Shown one piece after another: positions 40,591 through 52,813 of a stretch of DNA of 64,000 nt. How positions within the stretch are numbered: position 1 is the stretch's first letter; each line of letters starts with the position of its first letter. The position numbers and the translations under genes are program-made. The DNA is taken from NCBI RefSeq assembly GCF_029227915.1, contig NC_079887.1, positions 19,403,650 to 19,467,649 of the forward strand, read 5' to 3'. The notes beneath the pieces are model-generated. The model saw only the letters and a list, made by a program, of their open reading frames with translations. It made no database searches and had not been told where the DNA came from. The stretch is from Hydractinia symbiolongicarpus. Its lineage: Eukaryota; Cnidaria; Hydrozoa; Anthoathecata; Hydractiniidae.

Positions 40591-41736
40591 TTGCGGAGCG
40601 TGGAACTGAGTTCCCTAGGTTCGCAAGCGAAAAATTTTAGATGCCACTTTCGGTTGAATTGTACAATGAATCGTATAAAAAACAAAGTTCCCACGTGCCT
40701 CATGGTAATCGATCAAACTGTTTCATCTTCGCCTTGATGAAACATTTCCTGGGGTTTCCGCATTAGCAGTATATACCGTAGTGTGTTCTGGACGCAATAT
40801 TACTTGCACCAGGGACATATTTTCTTTAGAACCTGATGTATCGAAAATGCTAAAAAAGGTTAAACGGAACAAGAATGGTGTTCGGCTCAAGTTACAAAAA
40901 CGGAAAATATTTCTTTATCGTGAAATTATTTTCTGGTTTAAAAAATTATGAGATTTCCTGAACAGGAAATTTTTTCATTTTTCTGAAATTTGTTTTGATT
41001 GAACCCAAAAAATGAATTATATATATATATATATTTGAAGATTTTCAGTAGGCGTTGATGATTGCATGAGAACCGCTTGTCAGAATTTAAAACGCCTCAG
41101 TAATAACAAATGTATATACATGTTGAAAAAGTTTCCCCGATACATATTTATTGAAATAATTTCCGTTTCTGTAACTTGAGCCGCACTGGTGTAAGCTCGA
41201 GCTAGCTAACTAGTTAGCTAGCTATATAGCTATATATGCTATCTAAGTTTTAATATTATCCCAGCTAAGTCGGCAGTTTTATACTAGCTAGCTTTAGGTG
41301 TGAGTGAGGCTAGAAAAGGGCTCATTACATGTAAAAAATAGTGATATACTAGCTAACATACCCTTTCTTCGTTTTCTTGAAAATGCCCTTCCGTCCATTA
41401 CGTCCAACAAGCCAATATGGCCATCAACGCAATTTTCATTTCAAGCGCTATGTATGTGAGACAATGTCACGTGATATTAGTAAGAGTGACCGTGGCTAAA
41501 GCCGTATGCCGACCTGATCTCAACTGGAAACGGCATGGTCTCGACGAACCAGATTTTCACGGAAGAAATGACCATAAAAAATATTTGGGTAAGTGGGTCA
41601 AAAATCGGACGTTTTGAAATTTGATGTACTAGGAGAAAACGCGGAAATTCGATACGCTCTAATATATTTATGGGAACGAGGAAAATAGCTTCGCTGCGCT
41701 CGGCTCGCTGGCGCTCCCCTTCACTACGCTCCGCAA
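40591..41736 (+). repeat. Type I unit, short form
   Basis: Opens TTGCGGAGCG and closes CGCTCCGCAA. Near-identical to 30738-31881; empty MULE target near 40909. No gene. Confidence 0.8.
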
Positions 41737-41751
41737 TCAATATAGAAAGTG

Positions 41752-44571
41752 TTGCGGAGAGGTTGCCAAGGCAAAGGCATTAAGCACGGCAAGGAAAGGG
41801 CAAAGGCAGGCAAGGAAATAGGAAGAGGAATCAGGAAGGCAGGGGTAGGAAAGGCATGATGGGAGCCACAGGCAAGGACATAGTAGGCAGGCACCAGAAA
41901 AGGCATAGGAAGGGTAGGCAAAGAAAGGCACGGTCAGTGCTAGCAAGGCAATGGAACGGCAAGGCAGGGGTGCATGACTTTAATAGAAAATCTCCACCTT
42001 ACAACTCAAAGATTGCGTATACTCAATATGTCTAAGTTAAGTATCATATTAGTCCAGGAGTATAGAAAATATTGAGGTGCAAATATTTCAAGTTCAATAT
42101 CTCAAAAAAAAGTCTCAAATTTATCTCAGGTCAATACACAGTGAATCATAGCAGAATTATGTGCCATTACAAGTATTTAAACAATCGGTCATAACGACAT
42201 ATCATTTTTTGATAAATCTGAGATTAACTTGGTTCCAATGACAACAACATTAAAAAGTCAAGATATAGAAATAATCAGAGAAGTCTTACTCAAAGATTAC
42301 CTATTATATGAAAACCTGGTTGTTGTAGGTGCAAGATAATTATGTTTTTCCTAGCCCTGTCCAGGATTTGAACCTGGATCTCTCATTTGCATGAGTGTCA
42401 TAGCCATTAGACCAGCAGGGCATAAACATAAATATATATACAAAACTTTACAGGTGAGTATTATATACACTTAGGAATTTACGCTGGTTAAGCCACAAGC
42501 AACTGTGTTACCTGGCGTTAAATGCTTGATGGAACAATTAATACAAATTTTAAACTGTACCACACATTCAGGTGGCTCGCTTTAGTACAGGTGTGCAGTA
42601 TATCATAAATCGAGTAAAACACACAACATTAAAGGTGTGTCGGGTGTGTAATTATATTTTTCAGATTCACAAAATATATATTTCCTTCAACTTTAGCTTG
42701 AATAGAAACACAATTTACATATTGTGCCATGTCATAGCGAAAACTGTTTCACAAAATGTTCCTGGTAAAAGTTAAAATATATATGTACTTTAATCTGTGG
42801 TGCGCCGTTAGTATAGGTAAACAAACCCTTTCAAAAAAACTTTAGCACAACTTCTGTTAAATAGAAACACAGGTATTAGCTTGTCGTTAACACTAGGCTG
42901 AGTGATTAGTACAAATATACTGTGGCGCACATCCGAAAAAACTTTGGTTCAAATAAACAGACAGTAAACACCCTGTTGTTATCCAACACAGCTAAAACAA
43001 TCATTCAGCAATTTTATTTTGCGGAAAAGTTTTTGTAACATTTAAAAATAAAAACACTGTTCAAAACCTGTTTCTACGCTCCTAAAGAATCCTGCAATAT
43101 TTTATAGGAAAAGTTTCTGTGCTAGATCAAAATATCATAAAATCGGACAGCCATAATACATTTTTAAAAAAACCTTTACTGCAACTTCGGTTTACAAAAA
43201 CACAGCAGAAACAGCCTGTTGTTAGCCTGTGCAGCTAAAAATCAAATAGCACTATATGTTTTGTTTGCAAACAAGTCTTCATGACAATAGGATAAAAATA
43301 TCTTATTCCAGACTGAACAAAAACATCATTAGAGCCACATGTGTAAGGATCGGGTCAAGTTACAAAAACAGAAATTATTGGGACATTATTTGTATACATA
43401 TCGTGAAATTAGGTAAGAAAGAATGAATACACTTGGAGATTTTTAATACATGTTGACGATTGAACGAGTATTGAAATAATTTTCCCTTCTGTAACTTCAG
43501 CCGCACTGGTGTATGCTCAGCGGCAGGGTTAAAAAAGTTTATTTCCTGACGTGTGTACAATATATATAGCTAGCTACAATCGTCCATGAAAATATGGCTC
43601 TTTATTCCCCCTTAATGTTAAGAACTGCCCATTTGTGGCTAAGCAACGTAAACAATTACACGTGACATACCTGTATATAAACATTTACTATCTGCAAAAT
43701 ATCTAGCTGGCTATGTTTGGCCATTTTGTGGACGATTGTAGCTAGAACAAGCTGTATGATGGGATATTCCTACAGAGTAGAATTATCTCACTCACTGTGT
43801 AGTATATATATAGCTAGTTAGCTAGCTAGTTAGAAAATATGTTTAAAACAACTTTTCTATGGTGATATGTAGCTGATTTTATGCTAGCAAAAATAGCTAA
43901 TTTTATGTTAGCTACATTGGTAGTTTTAACCCATGTAAGTAGTTAATTTTATGCTAGCTGTGTAGCTAGTGTATTATGCTAGCTATATGGCACTGTTTGC
44001 TCTTTTTTTATGCTAGCTAGTTAGCATAAAAAGAGCAAACAAGAAGTAGCTATAGGTAGTTATATAGTTTGCTATCTAAGTTCTATTATTATTGCAGCTA
44101 AGTCTGCAGTTTTATGCTAGCTAGCTTTAGGTGTGAGAAATGCTAAGAAGGGGATCATTACATGTAAAAATATAGTGATATATCAGGTAGCTAAACATAC
44201 CTTTTCTTCGTTTCTTGAAAATGAACTTCTGTCCATTGCCACCAACAAGCCAATATGGCTATCAACGCAATTTCCGTTTGAAGCGCTAAGTATCTTAGAA
44301 AAGGTCACGTGATATTAGTAAAAGTGACCATGGCAAAAGCTCTATGCCGACCTGATCTCAACTGGAAACGGCGTGGTCTCGACCAACCAGATTTTCACGG
44401 AACCTTTTAAAGAAATGACCATAAAAAAAAGTGGGGTAAGTGGGTCAAAAACGCCCACGTTTTCATCAAAATTTCACGTACTAGGGGGAAACGCGGAAAT
44501 TTGTCACGCTCTAATATATTTATGGGAACGAGGAAAATAGCTCCGTTCGAGCAATGGCTCTCTCTCCGCAA
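41752..44571 (+). repeat. Type II unit, longest uninterrupted copy
   Basis: Opens TTGCGGAGAGG and closes TCTCTCCGCAA, 2,820 bp. It is the best reference for the type II body: minisatellite, tRNA-like copy, then a segment (43800-44570) shared with the type I copy at 1-1179. No gene. Confidence 0.8.
42354..42421 (-). tRNA. Degenerate tRNA-like repeat, copy 8
   Basis: Same 68-base relic; anticodon loop absent. Confidence 0.55.
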
Positions 44572-44573
44572 AA

Positions 44574-45230
44574 ACACATGTATTAGGACAAAATATATTT
44601 CGGCTAACAAGCCTTCATCAGTTGTAAAATATAAAATCAAGTTACATCTTTTATGTAAAATTGGGCAAATATAATACGCTTGAGCGATTAACAGCAAAAG
44701 CATTGCTATATAAATACGTTTAGAATAACATAAACAGTTTTAAATCCTGTGGGTATAAATTGCTAAAAGAGAAGTATTTGCATATGTACATAGTTAAAAT
44801 TACGGATGTTTTAACATATAAACAATTAAAAATGATTATGTACAGAATTTTTACAATAAAAAATCTATTGACAATTAAAAATGTGGTAAATTAGCAAAAG
44901 AACAAGTAAACCGATCATTGCTTAAATTAATGACACTGTGACGTAGCTGGGAGAAAGAAAATAAATAAATCAACGAGTAAGAGATAGACATTTAAGACAT
45001 ACTTACGAAAACATAAAACAGTCCCTACCCATTCCAGCTGGACAGAATGTGCAGAGTACACATTGAAGTTTTAAAGTACAGCTGATATCCCAGGAATGGA
45101 TGAATGGGAGACCGTAACTTAGACTTTATCAGCAAGCAATTATCCGGCACATAGAACCGGGTTGTATAGAAATCATTAGAATATGAAACCTCATAATATA
45201 TACCAATATATTTTGTCCTAATACATGTGT
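44574..45230. mobile_element. 657-bp element with 26-bp inverted ends, copy 2
   Basis: Same length and ends as 31884-32540. Confidence 0.7.
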
Positions 45231-45280
45231 TTTTTCTTTCTTTTATATATTATATACACATCACATGCATTGGCTTATAC

Positions 45281-45541
<261 letters not shown>

Positions 45542-46583
45542 CATAAAAAAAGAAAATCAGTCCATCCATTTAAATCAAAATAGCCATCACCCAATTAAAT
45601 GCTCGTAAAAACAATCAATTTGGTCCATCGCCAAAAAATACAGCTTACATGTTGTGCGAAACTTAAAAAGTGAATTTCAATCCAGTGTGAGTGCTTGCTT
45701 GGTACAGGTAAACAATGTCGCACATCCATATAGGTTTAACCATTCCAAAAAAAAATTAGCACAACTTCTGTTATATAGAAACACGGATAACAGCTTGTTG
45801 TTAACACTGGGCTGAGTGATTTGTGCAGGTATATATATATATATATATGTGTTGCACATACGAATCGGCATAATACTCATTTCCAAAAAACCTGTGGTTA
45901 TCCTATGTAAACCAATGTATCTGTAGAATACATAGGTATGTACTTTTGCTGATTTCACTAAACATTTTGGTCCTTGATTTTTGATCTAAAATTGTCCCAT
46001 ACATATCTTGTTCCTGTGGCTAGAACAAGCTATGTAATGGACATTCCTAATCAGAGTAGAATTATCTCACTTACTGTGTCATGTCAAAAAAATTTATATG
46101 CTAGCTAAAGGAGTTAATTTTATGCCTGCTCAATTGGTAGTTTTATCCCAGCCAATTAGTTAATTTTATGCTAGCTTTGTAGCTAGTTTTTTATGCTATA
46201 GCTACCTCATATGTTTTATGTTTGCTCTATTTTATGCCAAATAAAAAGAAGAGGCAATTTTTTCATTCTGAAAATATAAAATAAAATGTTATAATAGGTT
46301 TTTCTACAGAAATGAATAGAGATATTTATGTAGCTAGCTATTTACAAGAAAAATAATGGTTTGTTGTTGATATGTAGTTTTGCAAATATATACATCATAT
46401 ATATACACTATGTGGCAAGCTCAGTACTAGCTAGCAGTAAAAATATTTTGCCAATGTAGGTGTTGTGATTAGCTAGATGATAGTATATCTATAAAATAAT
46501 TAAGAGTAATATAGCGAGAAATAGTAGGTTTGTGTACTCTACAAGGTATTTTCAAATTGGTAATCCCAAAAACTTAATTCAGA

Positions 46584-49500
46584 ATGAACAAAGAAAATAA
46601 CAAGGTAAAGTATATATACTTTTTGCCTATAACTAGCTTACATTTTTTTTAAAATTGAAGAAAAAGTTTTTATTATATTTTTAGGTACAAACTACACCAA
46701 AGAAGTTATATGTACGAAAAGAATACGATGAATGTCATTGCAGGGTATGTGCCAAAGCTTTCCAAAAAAAGCATATAGTGAATATATTTTCAAATAAAGC
46801 AAAAGAAAAACAATTGCAACAAAAAATTATTAGAACATGTGGACTTGATATTACACAAGAGGATTTTTTAACAAAGTTAATATGTAGAAACTGCCACACG
46901 TTTATAAATGAAATGTGGGAATTTCGAAGGTCATGTCAAACTAATCAAATCGAGCTCCGACAAAAAGTTTCCATTAAGCCGCTGAACACTTTTTCACCCA
47001 GGAAAGACCAGGACAAAAAAAAGGTGTTATTGGACACTACACAATGTTTAAATCAACCAAGAAAAAGGTTACAAATGTCTGTTACTGACAATAAATCTGA
47101 AGAAAAATCAAACAACAATATAGCAACACAGGATATTTATAACAACACATCAACAATAAATATTAAATCTGTATATAATAAAGACAGTGACAAACTTTCA
47201 TCTGAACCTTTTAATATATATCAGCAAAATGCCATTGAGAGAGCAATCCATACCAATCAGTCATCTGCCTTATCACATGTTATCACACAAGTACCGCAAA
47301 TGGATATATTACTCAAAAAGGACATAACAACTAAAATCAATAATGCTGGCAAGAAACTGTGTAAAAGGAAAGGCAACTCATCTGTATTACTTAGTAAGGA
47401 TTATACACAGTTGTCAAGCCATACAACAGATGAATTGTGGAAGGAATTAAGTGGTAATTTTCCTTTTGTTGTTGACATTTTCAATACTTTGTCAGGTAAA
47501 TCATGTGATATTGCTGACTCTCCGAATGAGCTAAAAATACAGCATTGTTTTTTATATGCAATCTTGATGAAAAACAGATGGCATGAACTCAGTTTAATTC
47601 AGAGAATCAATAGTGTTTTGCTGATTGAAAGTGGATGCAGCAAACAGGTAAGGTTTAACATATATATACTTTCATATTTATCTAAAAAAAATTATAGAAC
47701 ATAAAATTTTCCTAAAAGTTTACAGAACAATTAAAAAAATAAAAAGGAACAAAATATCAAGAACACCAATGTCTCTTTCCAAACCAAAATAGATTTGGTG
47801 TTTCAAAAATGTAAGCATCATAAGCATATATAAGAAAAAGTAAGCATATGTTAAGGCTGTGCTCAAAATACACTAGGCTTATATATAAAAAAGGTGTAAT
47901 TTATCTCATGCATACATTTTGCATTTAGCTGCAAATCCGACTAAACAAGCTTGGCATTTGTTTGTCTCCTTCAAAAAAGACCAATTTGTTGGAATTAATT
48001 GGTGGGCATTTTCTTGACTCGACAATTGCAAAAATAAAGCAGGTTGTACATTTTGGGGAACAGGCGATAACTTTGATTCAAGAATTTTGAAAGGACATAT
48101 GAGAAGTGATAACGATAATGAAGATTTACACCTATTTGCCACCAATTTTCTGGAAAATCGTATCAACTTCACTAATTTTCCAAATGTTACACCAAGGGCA
48201 GATATCACAACAGTTCTTAGAAGTAAATTTACCTTAAATCAAGCAGAATGGAACGCCTACATTAGCACAACAAAAATTCTCATCGCTCGAGTGCTTCTGC
48301 AATTCTTTCCAAAGTTCAGTATCTTTAAGCAAATTGTTCCTAGCCACATAGAACACAAGTACACAAATAATTTGAGCAAAAAATCATTCATTGTTTCAAT
48401 GCCAATAATGGATGCAAATGAGAACAAATATGGTGACTGTGTGAAGACTAAGGACATATGAGGACTGGATTGCAGAACTATATAGTAAAGCTGGCTTGTT
48501 GCAAAATTTACCCAATTGGGAACATCCACCACCGCCTGAAGAACCTGCTTCGGTTGGTCAGACACAATCACATACGTTGTTTACAGAAGGTGATGTAATG
48601 AAGGAAATGAAAATTCCATTTTCCAGAGACCAGTTAACATGTGTGCGTTTTGCAGGTGCCAAAGACTTACTGGCTGGATCACACACTCCTACAGATCGCT
48701 TTGAACATTGCTTGCTTTTTAAGCCTGTAATGTGGCATTGCAAGGCTTCTCTTCTTCAATATTCCTACCACTTATTACATCAAGGTGATTCTGTCAATCA
48801 ACAAGGAACTTTGAAATGTTTTAGAGAAAAATTTAATCGAAAAAATGCAATATATACCCTCCAAAGTTCTTGACTCATATGATGGCAGTGAAGAATTATT
48901 TTTAAGCATGGGAAAGGCATATATTGTAACTGCTGCAATAAAATTCTTTAGTATGACTAATCTAGATGATAAACCGACTATTCATTGTTATCCACCTAAT
49001 CTGGCACATAAGTGTACAGAAGAAAAACATCAGTATTTTGATTTGTCGACACATACCTTCTTCAAAAATTTGTCACTAATGAAGATGACTATGTACAGAA
49101 CTATGGCCTATGCACAATTTTTTTAACTCTCTTACTGATGCAGTTAAAAGACACAGCAAAAGAGGGAGATGGAGACAGAAATCTTATTAACCAAAAATTA
49201 CTTTTGGTTGTCTTCAAATCATTAGGAGCTTACAGCAAATATGCTATTGAGATGTTTCTCAGCATAGCTCAGATGGAATGCTTATTAACTCCCAGACTTT
49301 CTGAGGAGTTTAAGTGGGTTTTTTTTAGCAACTGGAAAGGTGGGAAAGGAAATAATGTAGAGGACAATTTGGTACAAGAAATATAATAATGAATAGAGTG
49401 ACAAAGGGAATTGTTCAGAGAATGGGGGCAAATAAGTCAGTGAAATCTATCAGCAAAATCAGCAAGGCAGCAAATGGAATTAAAGAGATCGTGGAAAATT

Positions 49501-49733
49501 TTGATCAAAATGCTAAAATACATGCATCATCGACACATCATACAATGACTGACAGTATGAAGGATGAAAAAGAAATGATAAAAGATTTAATACTGCTTGA
49601 TCCATTTAACTACATAAACGGACGAAAACATCACAGTTTTCCTAACATTAAAAGATCGCCCTTGCGTTATTTAAATATAGCTGATTTTCATTTATGGGTA
49701 GAAAAGCACAAGCAACTAATTTCCTTTGTTTAA
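46584..49733 (+). pseudogene. ZAD-like finger plus DUF6589-like (Academ) transposase, decayed
   Basis: Exon 1 46584-46604, exon 2 46685-47647, exon 3 from 47929 to about 49733. Exon 2 opens with a ZAD-like finger (CHCRVC ... LICRNCHTFI) and a low-complexity linker. Exon 3 carries a long transposase-like domain with [23 protein letters not shown] and ADFHLWVEKHKQ, which I recall from the DUF6589 family of cnidarians and basidiomycetes. Frameshifts are needed near 48050, 48450, 48855, 49065 and 49385 (a small TAATA insertion), so it cannot make protein. It is convergent with a RecQ-type helicase, the pairing known in the AcademH lineage of Academ transposons. The ZAD part probably binds DNA. 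Confidence 0.75.
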
Positions 49734-49860
49734 CATATATGTATATATACCCATAAGCTGACAAAATTTGGCATTTTGGCTAATTGAATTTTTTTTGTGG
49801 ATGAAATTGCAGATTTCACCAACTTTGTCATACCATGGTATATATATATTATGTTTTTTA

Positions 49861-51679
49861 CTAACCTATTTTAGGTGCATATTTGTCTATTAAAGCATAT
49901 AATTTGTTAGAACACCTTCCATTCCAAATACCAAACATAGAAAGTAAGTCTGATTCACAAGAAATAAATGCTAATTCTCTCAGGATTTCATTTACAATGT
50001 TAGTGTTAATTTTACTGTGGAAAGGAAACATCACGTTTTCATCAGAATTGATATCTTCAACCGTTTTTAACAATTCTACTTTAAGCATCTTTTTTTTCAT
50101 TGACTCACTTATATACTTAGATGCCAAATCAGAATTGCTGAAATATAAAAGTGAATCACAAGCTACACCATTTCTTCCTCCTCTTCCAATTTCTTGCACA
50201 AATGACTCTAATGTTGATGGAGGACTTATGTGAATAATATTAGATATATTTGGAGCATCAACACCCATACCTAGAGCAGTTGTAGCAAATACTACTCTAA
50301 TTTGTGAATCTGACTTCTTTAACTCCTTCAATATATCCTCTTTCATTTGTGTAGTACAAGAAGCATGAAACTGTGCAAACAATCTTGCTCTAGGACAAAT
50401 ATTGTCACCAACATAATGATTTCTTATAACATTTTCAAATAATTTGTACCCATACCCACAATATCTTAAATGCATGTAAATTATTGTCATGGGATAGTGT
50501 TCTCTTTGCACGTTTAATTTTTTAGCCAACGGTTTGAGAATAACTTCAAATCCTTTCAAACCCAAGTTAGAGTTTGGGCGTCTTTGTATGTTTAAATACA
50601 CATTTTTTCGATTTGGCGATACAGCAATGACTTTATACGTAATAAGGGCGAGCGATTTAATCAAATATTCTACAGTGTCTGGTGTAGCAGTAGCGGTTAG
50701 AGCCAATGTAACAGCATCTGGGAAAAGTGCCTTTAACGTAGACAACTCGCTAAAAATTTTTCGGAAATCCTCACCCCTATAAATCAAATAAAGCACATTA
50801 AAAGTTTATATTTTTTGAAGATACACATTATATATAATATATGTTATTTTATGTAGCAATATACAAAGTTTTAAATTTATGAATTTACTTGAACGGCATA
50901 GTTTTATTTATAATATATAGTATGTATGTATGTAGTTTTAAGTAGGGAGAGAAAAAATATTTTGTTTATAATAATTAAAAATACACACTGGAAGCTTGAG
51001 TTCACCATTGACAAAGTCAGGGTAGGCGAATTGATTCGTGAAGTGGAGACAACATCCAAAATAAAGTTTTACATTGTCGCATAACAAACATTTTAAAATT
51101 CGTTTCTAGCATAAAAGTGTTCGCCAGCCCTGTCTTTTTTAAAAAAAAAAAAAAAAAAAATGATTCACTGGAGTGTTTTTACTTACCACATGCTTACACA
51201 ATGTGCTTCATCTATAACACAACTGACAACATTTTCTTGGTAAACAGAACTTTTTAGCAATTCTTGTCCTCTGACACTAAGCAGAGATTCTGGGTGAGTT
51301 TTAATTCGCCATTTTTAATTGAAATTGGTATTTCAGGCTCACCATTCTCATCACACGAAAACAATTTTTCAGGCACAACTATTTGCTCCAAATGAAGCAC
51401 CCCAGCACCAATACCTCTCACTTCTAAAACTTTCAACTGGTCATCTATGATAGAATTAAGAGGGCACACCACCAATACTATATTTTGGACACTCTTTCTT
51501 GGCAAAAAGTCTGCCAACAAATGAAACAACAAGGATTTCCCAAATCCAGTAGGTAAAACACCAATAACATCATATCCATTTAAAAGATGCTCGAAACATT
51601 TAACTTGCTGTGGCTTTAAGATAATATTATTTAAAAAAGTTTGTTGCAATCTACAAAATAATTGCAATATCTTGTCCAT
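49861..51679 (-). pseudogene. RecQ-type helicase, one frameshift
   Basis: Exon 1 51679-51187, exon 2 50776-49861; the intron joins CVSMW to GEDFRK in phase. Motifs in order: Walker A GVLPTGFGKS, CPLNSIIDDQ, DEAHC (motif II, RecQ type, near 51200), LTATATP (motif III), ATTALGMGVDAPNISNIIH (motif V), QEIGRGGRNG (motif VI). A frame change near 51300 separates the N-terminal part from the DEAH part. No RQC or HRDC domain follows; the protein ends soon after the helicase core with a short Cys-containing tail. It would unwind DNA for the element's transposition. A host RecQ gene is unlikely because of the frameshift and the transposase partner. Confidence 0.85.
50777..51186. other. Helicase intron
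   Basis: Non-coding, A+T-rich, with an A-tract near 51140. No other feature seen. Confidence 0.7.
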
Positions 51680-51961
51680 TTTGAAAAACGGAACCCTTTT
51701 AACACTTTACTCCATATATGGATGTCACATATCCATATAAAGAACTGTCGACATTTAACAAAAGTGCTGAAGCTGCAGTCTACACCCAAGATTTCTGGGT
51801 GTAGAAAGCGGCCGGGTCCAGGGCCTTCTTCTTCGCGCCATCCCCGATATCAAAAAAGCGAAAAGAGGTCCTGGGGACTAGGTTGCTCGCTACGCTACTC
51901 TCCGCAAAAATATGTAATGTTTTGAGAAAGTAAATAATAAACATTCATATTAAATTTTATC
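51680..51961. repeat. Spacer with a GGTCCTGGGGAC repeat and unit-end motif
   Basis: Contains an inverted pair CTACACCCA/TGGGTGTAG (51780-51806), a GGTCCTGGGGACTAGGTTG block, and TCTCCGCAA near 51905 as at the end of the TTGCGGAG units. No gene. Confidence 0.5.
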
Positions 51962-52717
51962 ATGGATCAACCAACGGTACTTGGTTTTCAGTTTGAACCA
52001 GAATTTCAGGATGATGAAGAACATTCTGAACCTGAAGAATATTCTGATATTTCTTTGGATGATGCGAACTTGCGAGCTATTACAGCGGAGGGAGATAGGA
52101 AAGCTGGGGTCGATGGTTGGTGTACTTGTGGGCACTGGGTCGTATTGGATACGGAAAGAGAGTGCATATGCTGCCACGAGATAGACGAAATAAAATATTT
52201 CAAATTAGACGGTTTGCTTTAGTTTATTTCTATTTACAAAATAAACAGTGAAACAATTACACATACAATCTAGTACCCAAACCTTATTTAGATTGCAGAT
52301 GTATCACTGAGCACGATAGCTTTTCAAACGTGATGCTGGACAGGGGTGTTCTGTGGACTGCTTTGGTATCGTTATATGACAGGGAAAATGCATCGTTACC
52401 ATGTGATAGGGATAACGTACCTAGCCAGTAAGTAGAGTTATATAAGAACATGTAATATATTATATTATCCATGAATAAAATATATAACCTATTTTAGATC
52501 ATATCGCTACGCATCGTACAGACAGTTTAGTTGGTTCATCCATACTAGGTTGGGACGAGGTGTGCGGAGAGTCATTTCTGCTTGTGTCGTTGCTAAAATA
52601 AGAACAGCCTTCCCTTCTGAAAGTGGTAATTACACTGGGTTTAGAGAGGGAGGAACGAATGTTCCCGAGATTGAAATGGTGTGGCAATTTGCAGCTCACG
52701 AAGACGAAAGCGACTAA
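51962..52717 (+). CDS. P2X7 intracellular ('ballast') domain protein without a channel
   Basis: Three exons in phase: 51962-52211, 52292-52427, 52498-52717, about 201 aa. After an acidic N-terminus it has the zinc-binding cysteine cluster GWCTCGHW...ECICCHEI, then CRCITEHDSF, then YRYASYRQFSWFIHTRLGRG and IRTAFPSESGNYTGF, the signature of the cytoplasmic ballast domain of P2X7 receptors. There is no P2X transmembrane or extracellular part, so it is a free-standing version; such soluble proteins are common in invertebrates. It is intact and lies tail to tail with the Kolobok transposase, 96 bases apart, so it may be a passenger or second gene of that element. Function unknown. Confidence 0.85.
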
Positions 52718-52813
52718 ACCGTTCATTAGTATACGTGTAAAATATCCATGTAAATAATATATGTATGAAAATAGTATGTAAATAATTATATAAGCTAAAA
52801 AAATAAAAAGTCA

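Larger units (their letters stand above)
46584..51679. mobile_element. AcademH-like DNA transposon (two convergent genes)
   Basis: Transposase on + and helicase on - end 130 bases apart. Academ elements of the H lineage encode a transposase and an SF2 helicase, which fits. I could not find terminal repeats or the 3-4 bp duplication, so the limits are those of the genes. Copy at 33671-33962 is a fragment. Confidence 0.65.

Noticed and set aside
49861-51679. Host RecQ DNA repair gene.
   Set aside because: It has a frameshift, no RQC domain and a convergent transposase partner.
51962-52717. A true P2X receptor gene.
   Set aside because: No transmembrane segments or P2X ectodomain are present within or around it; only the ballast domain is encoded.
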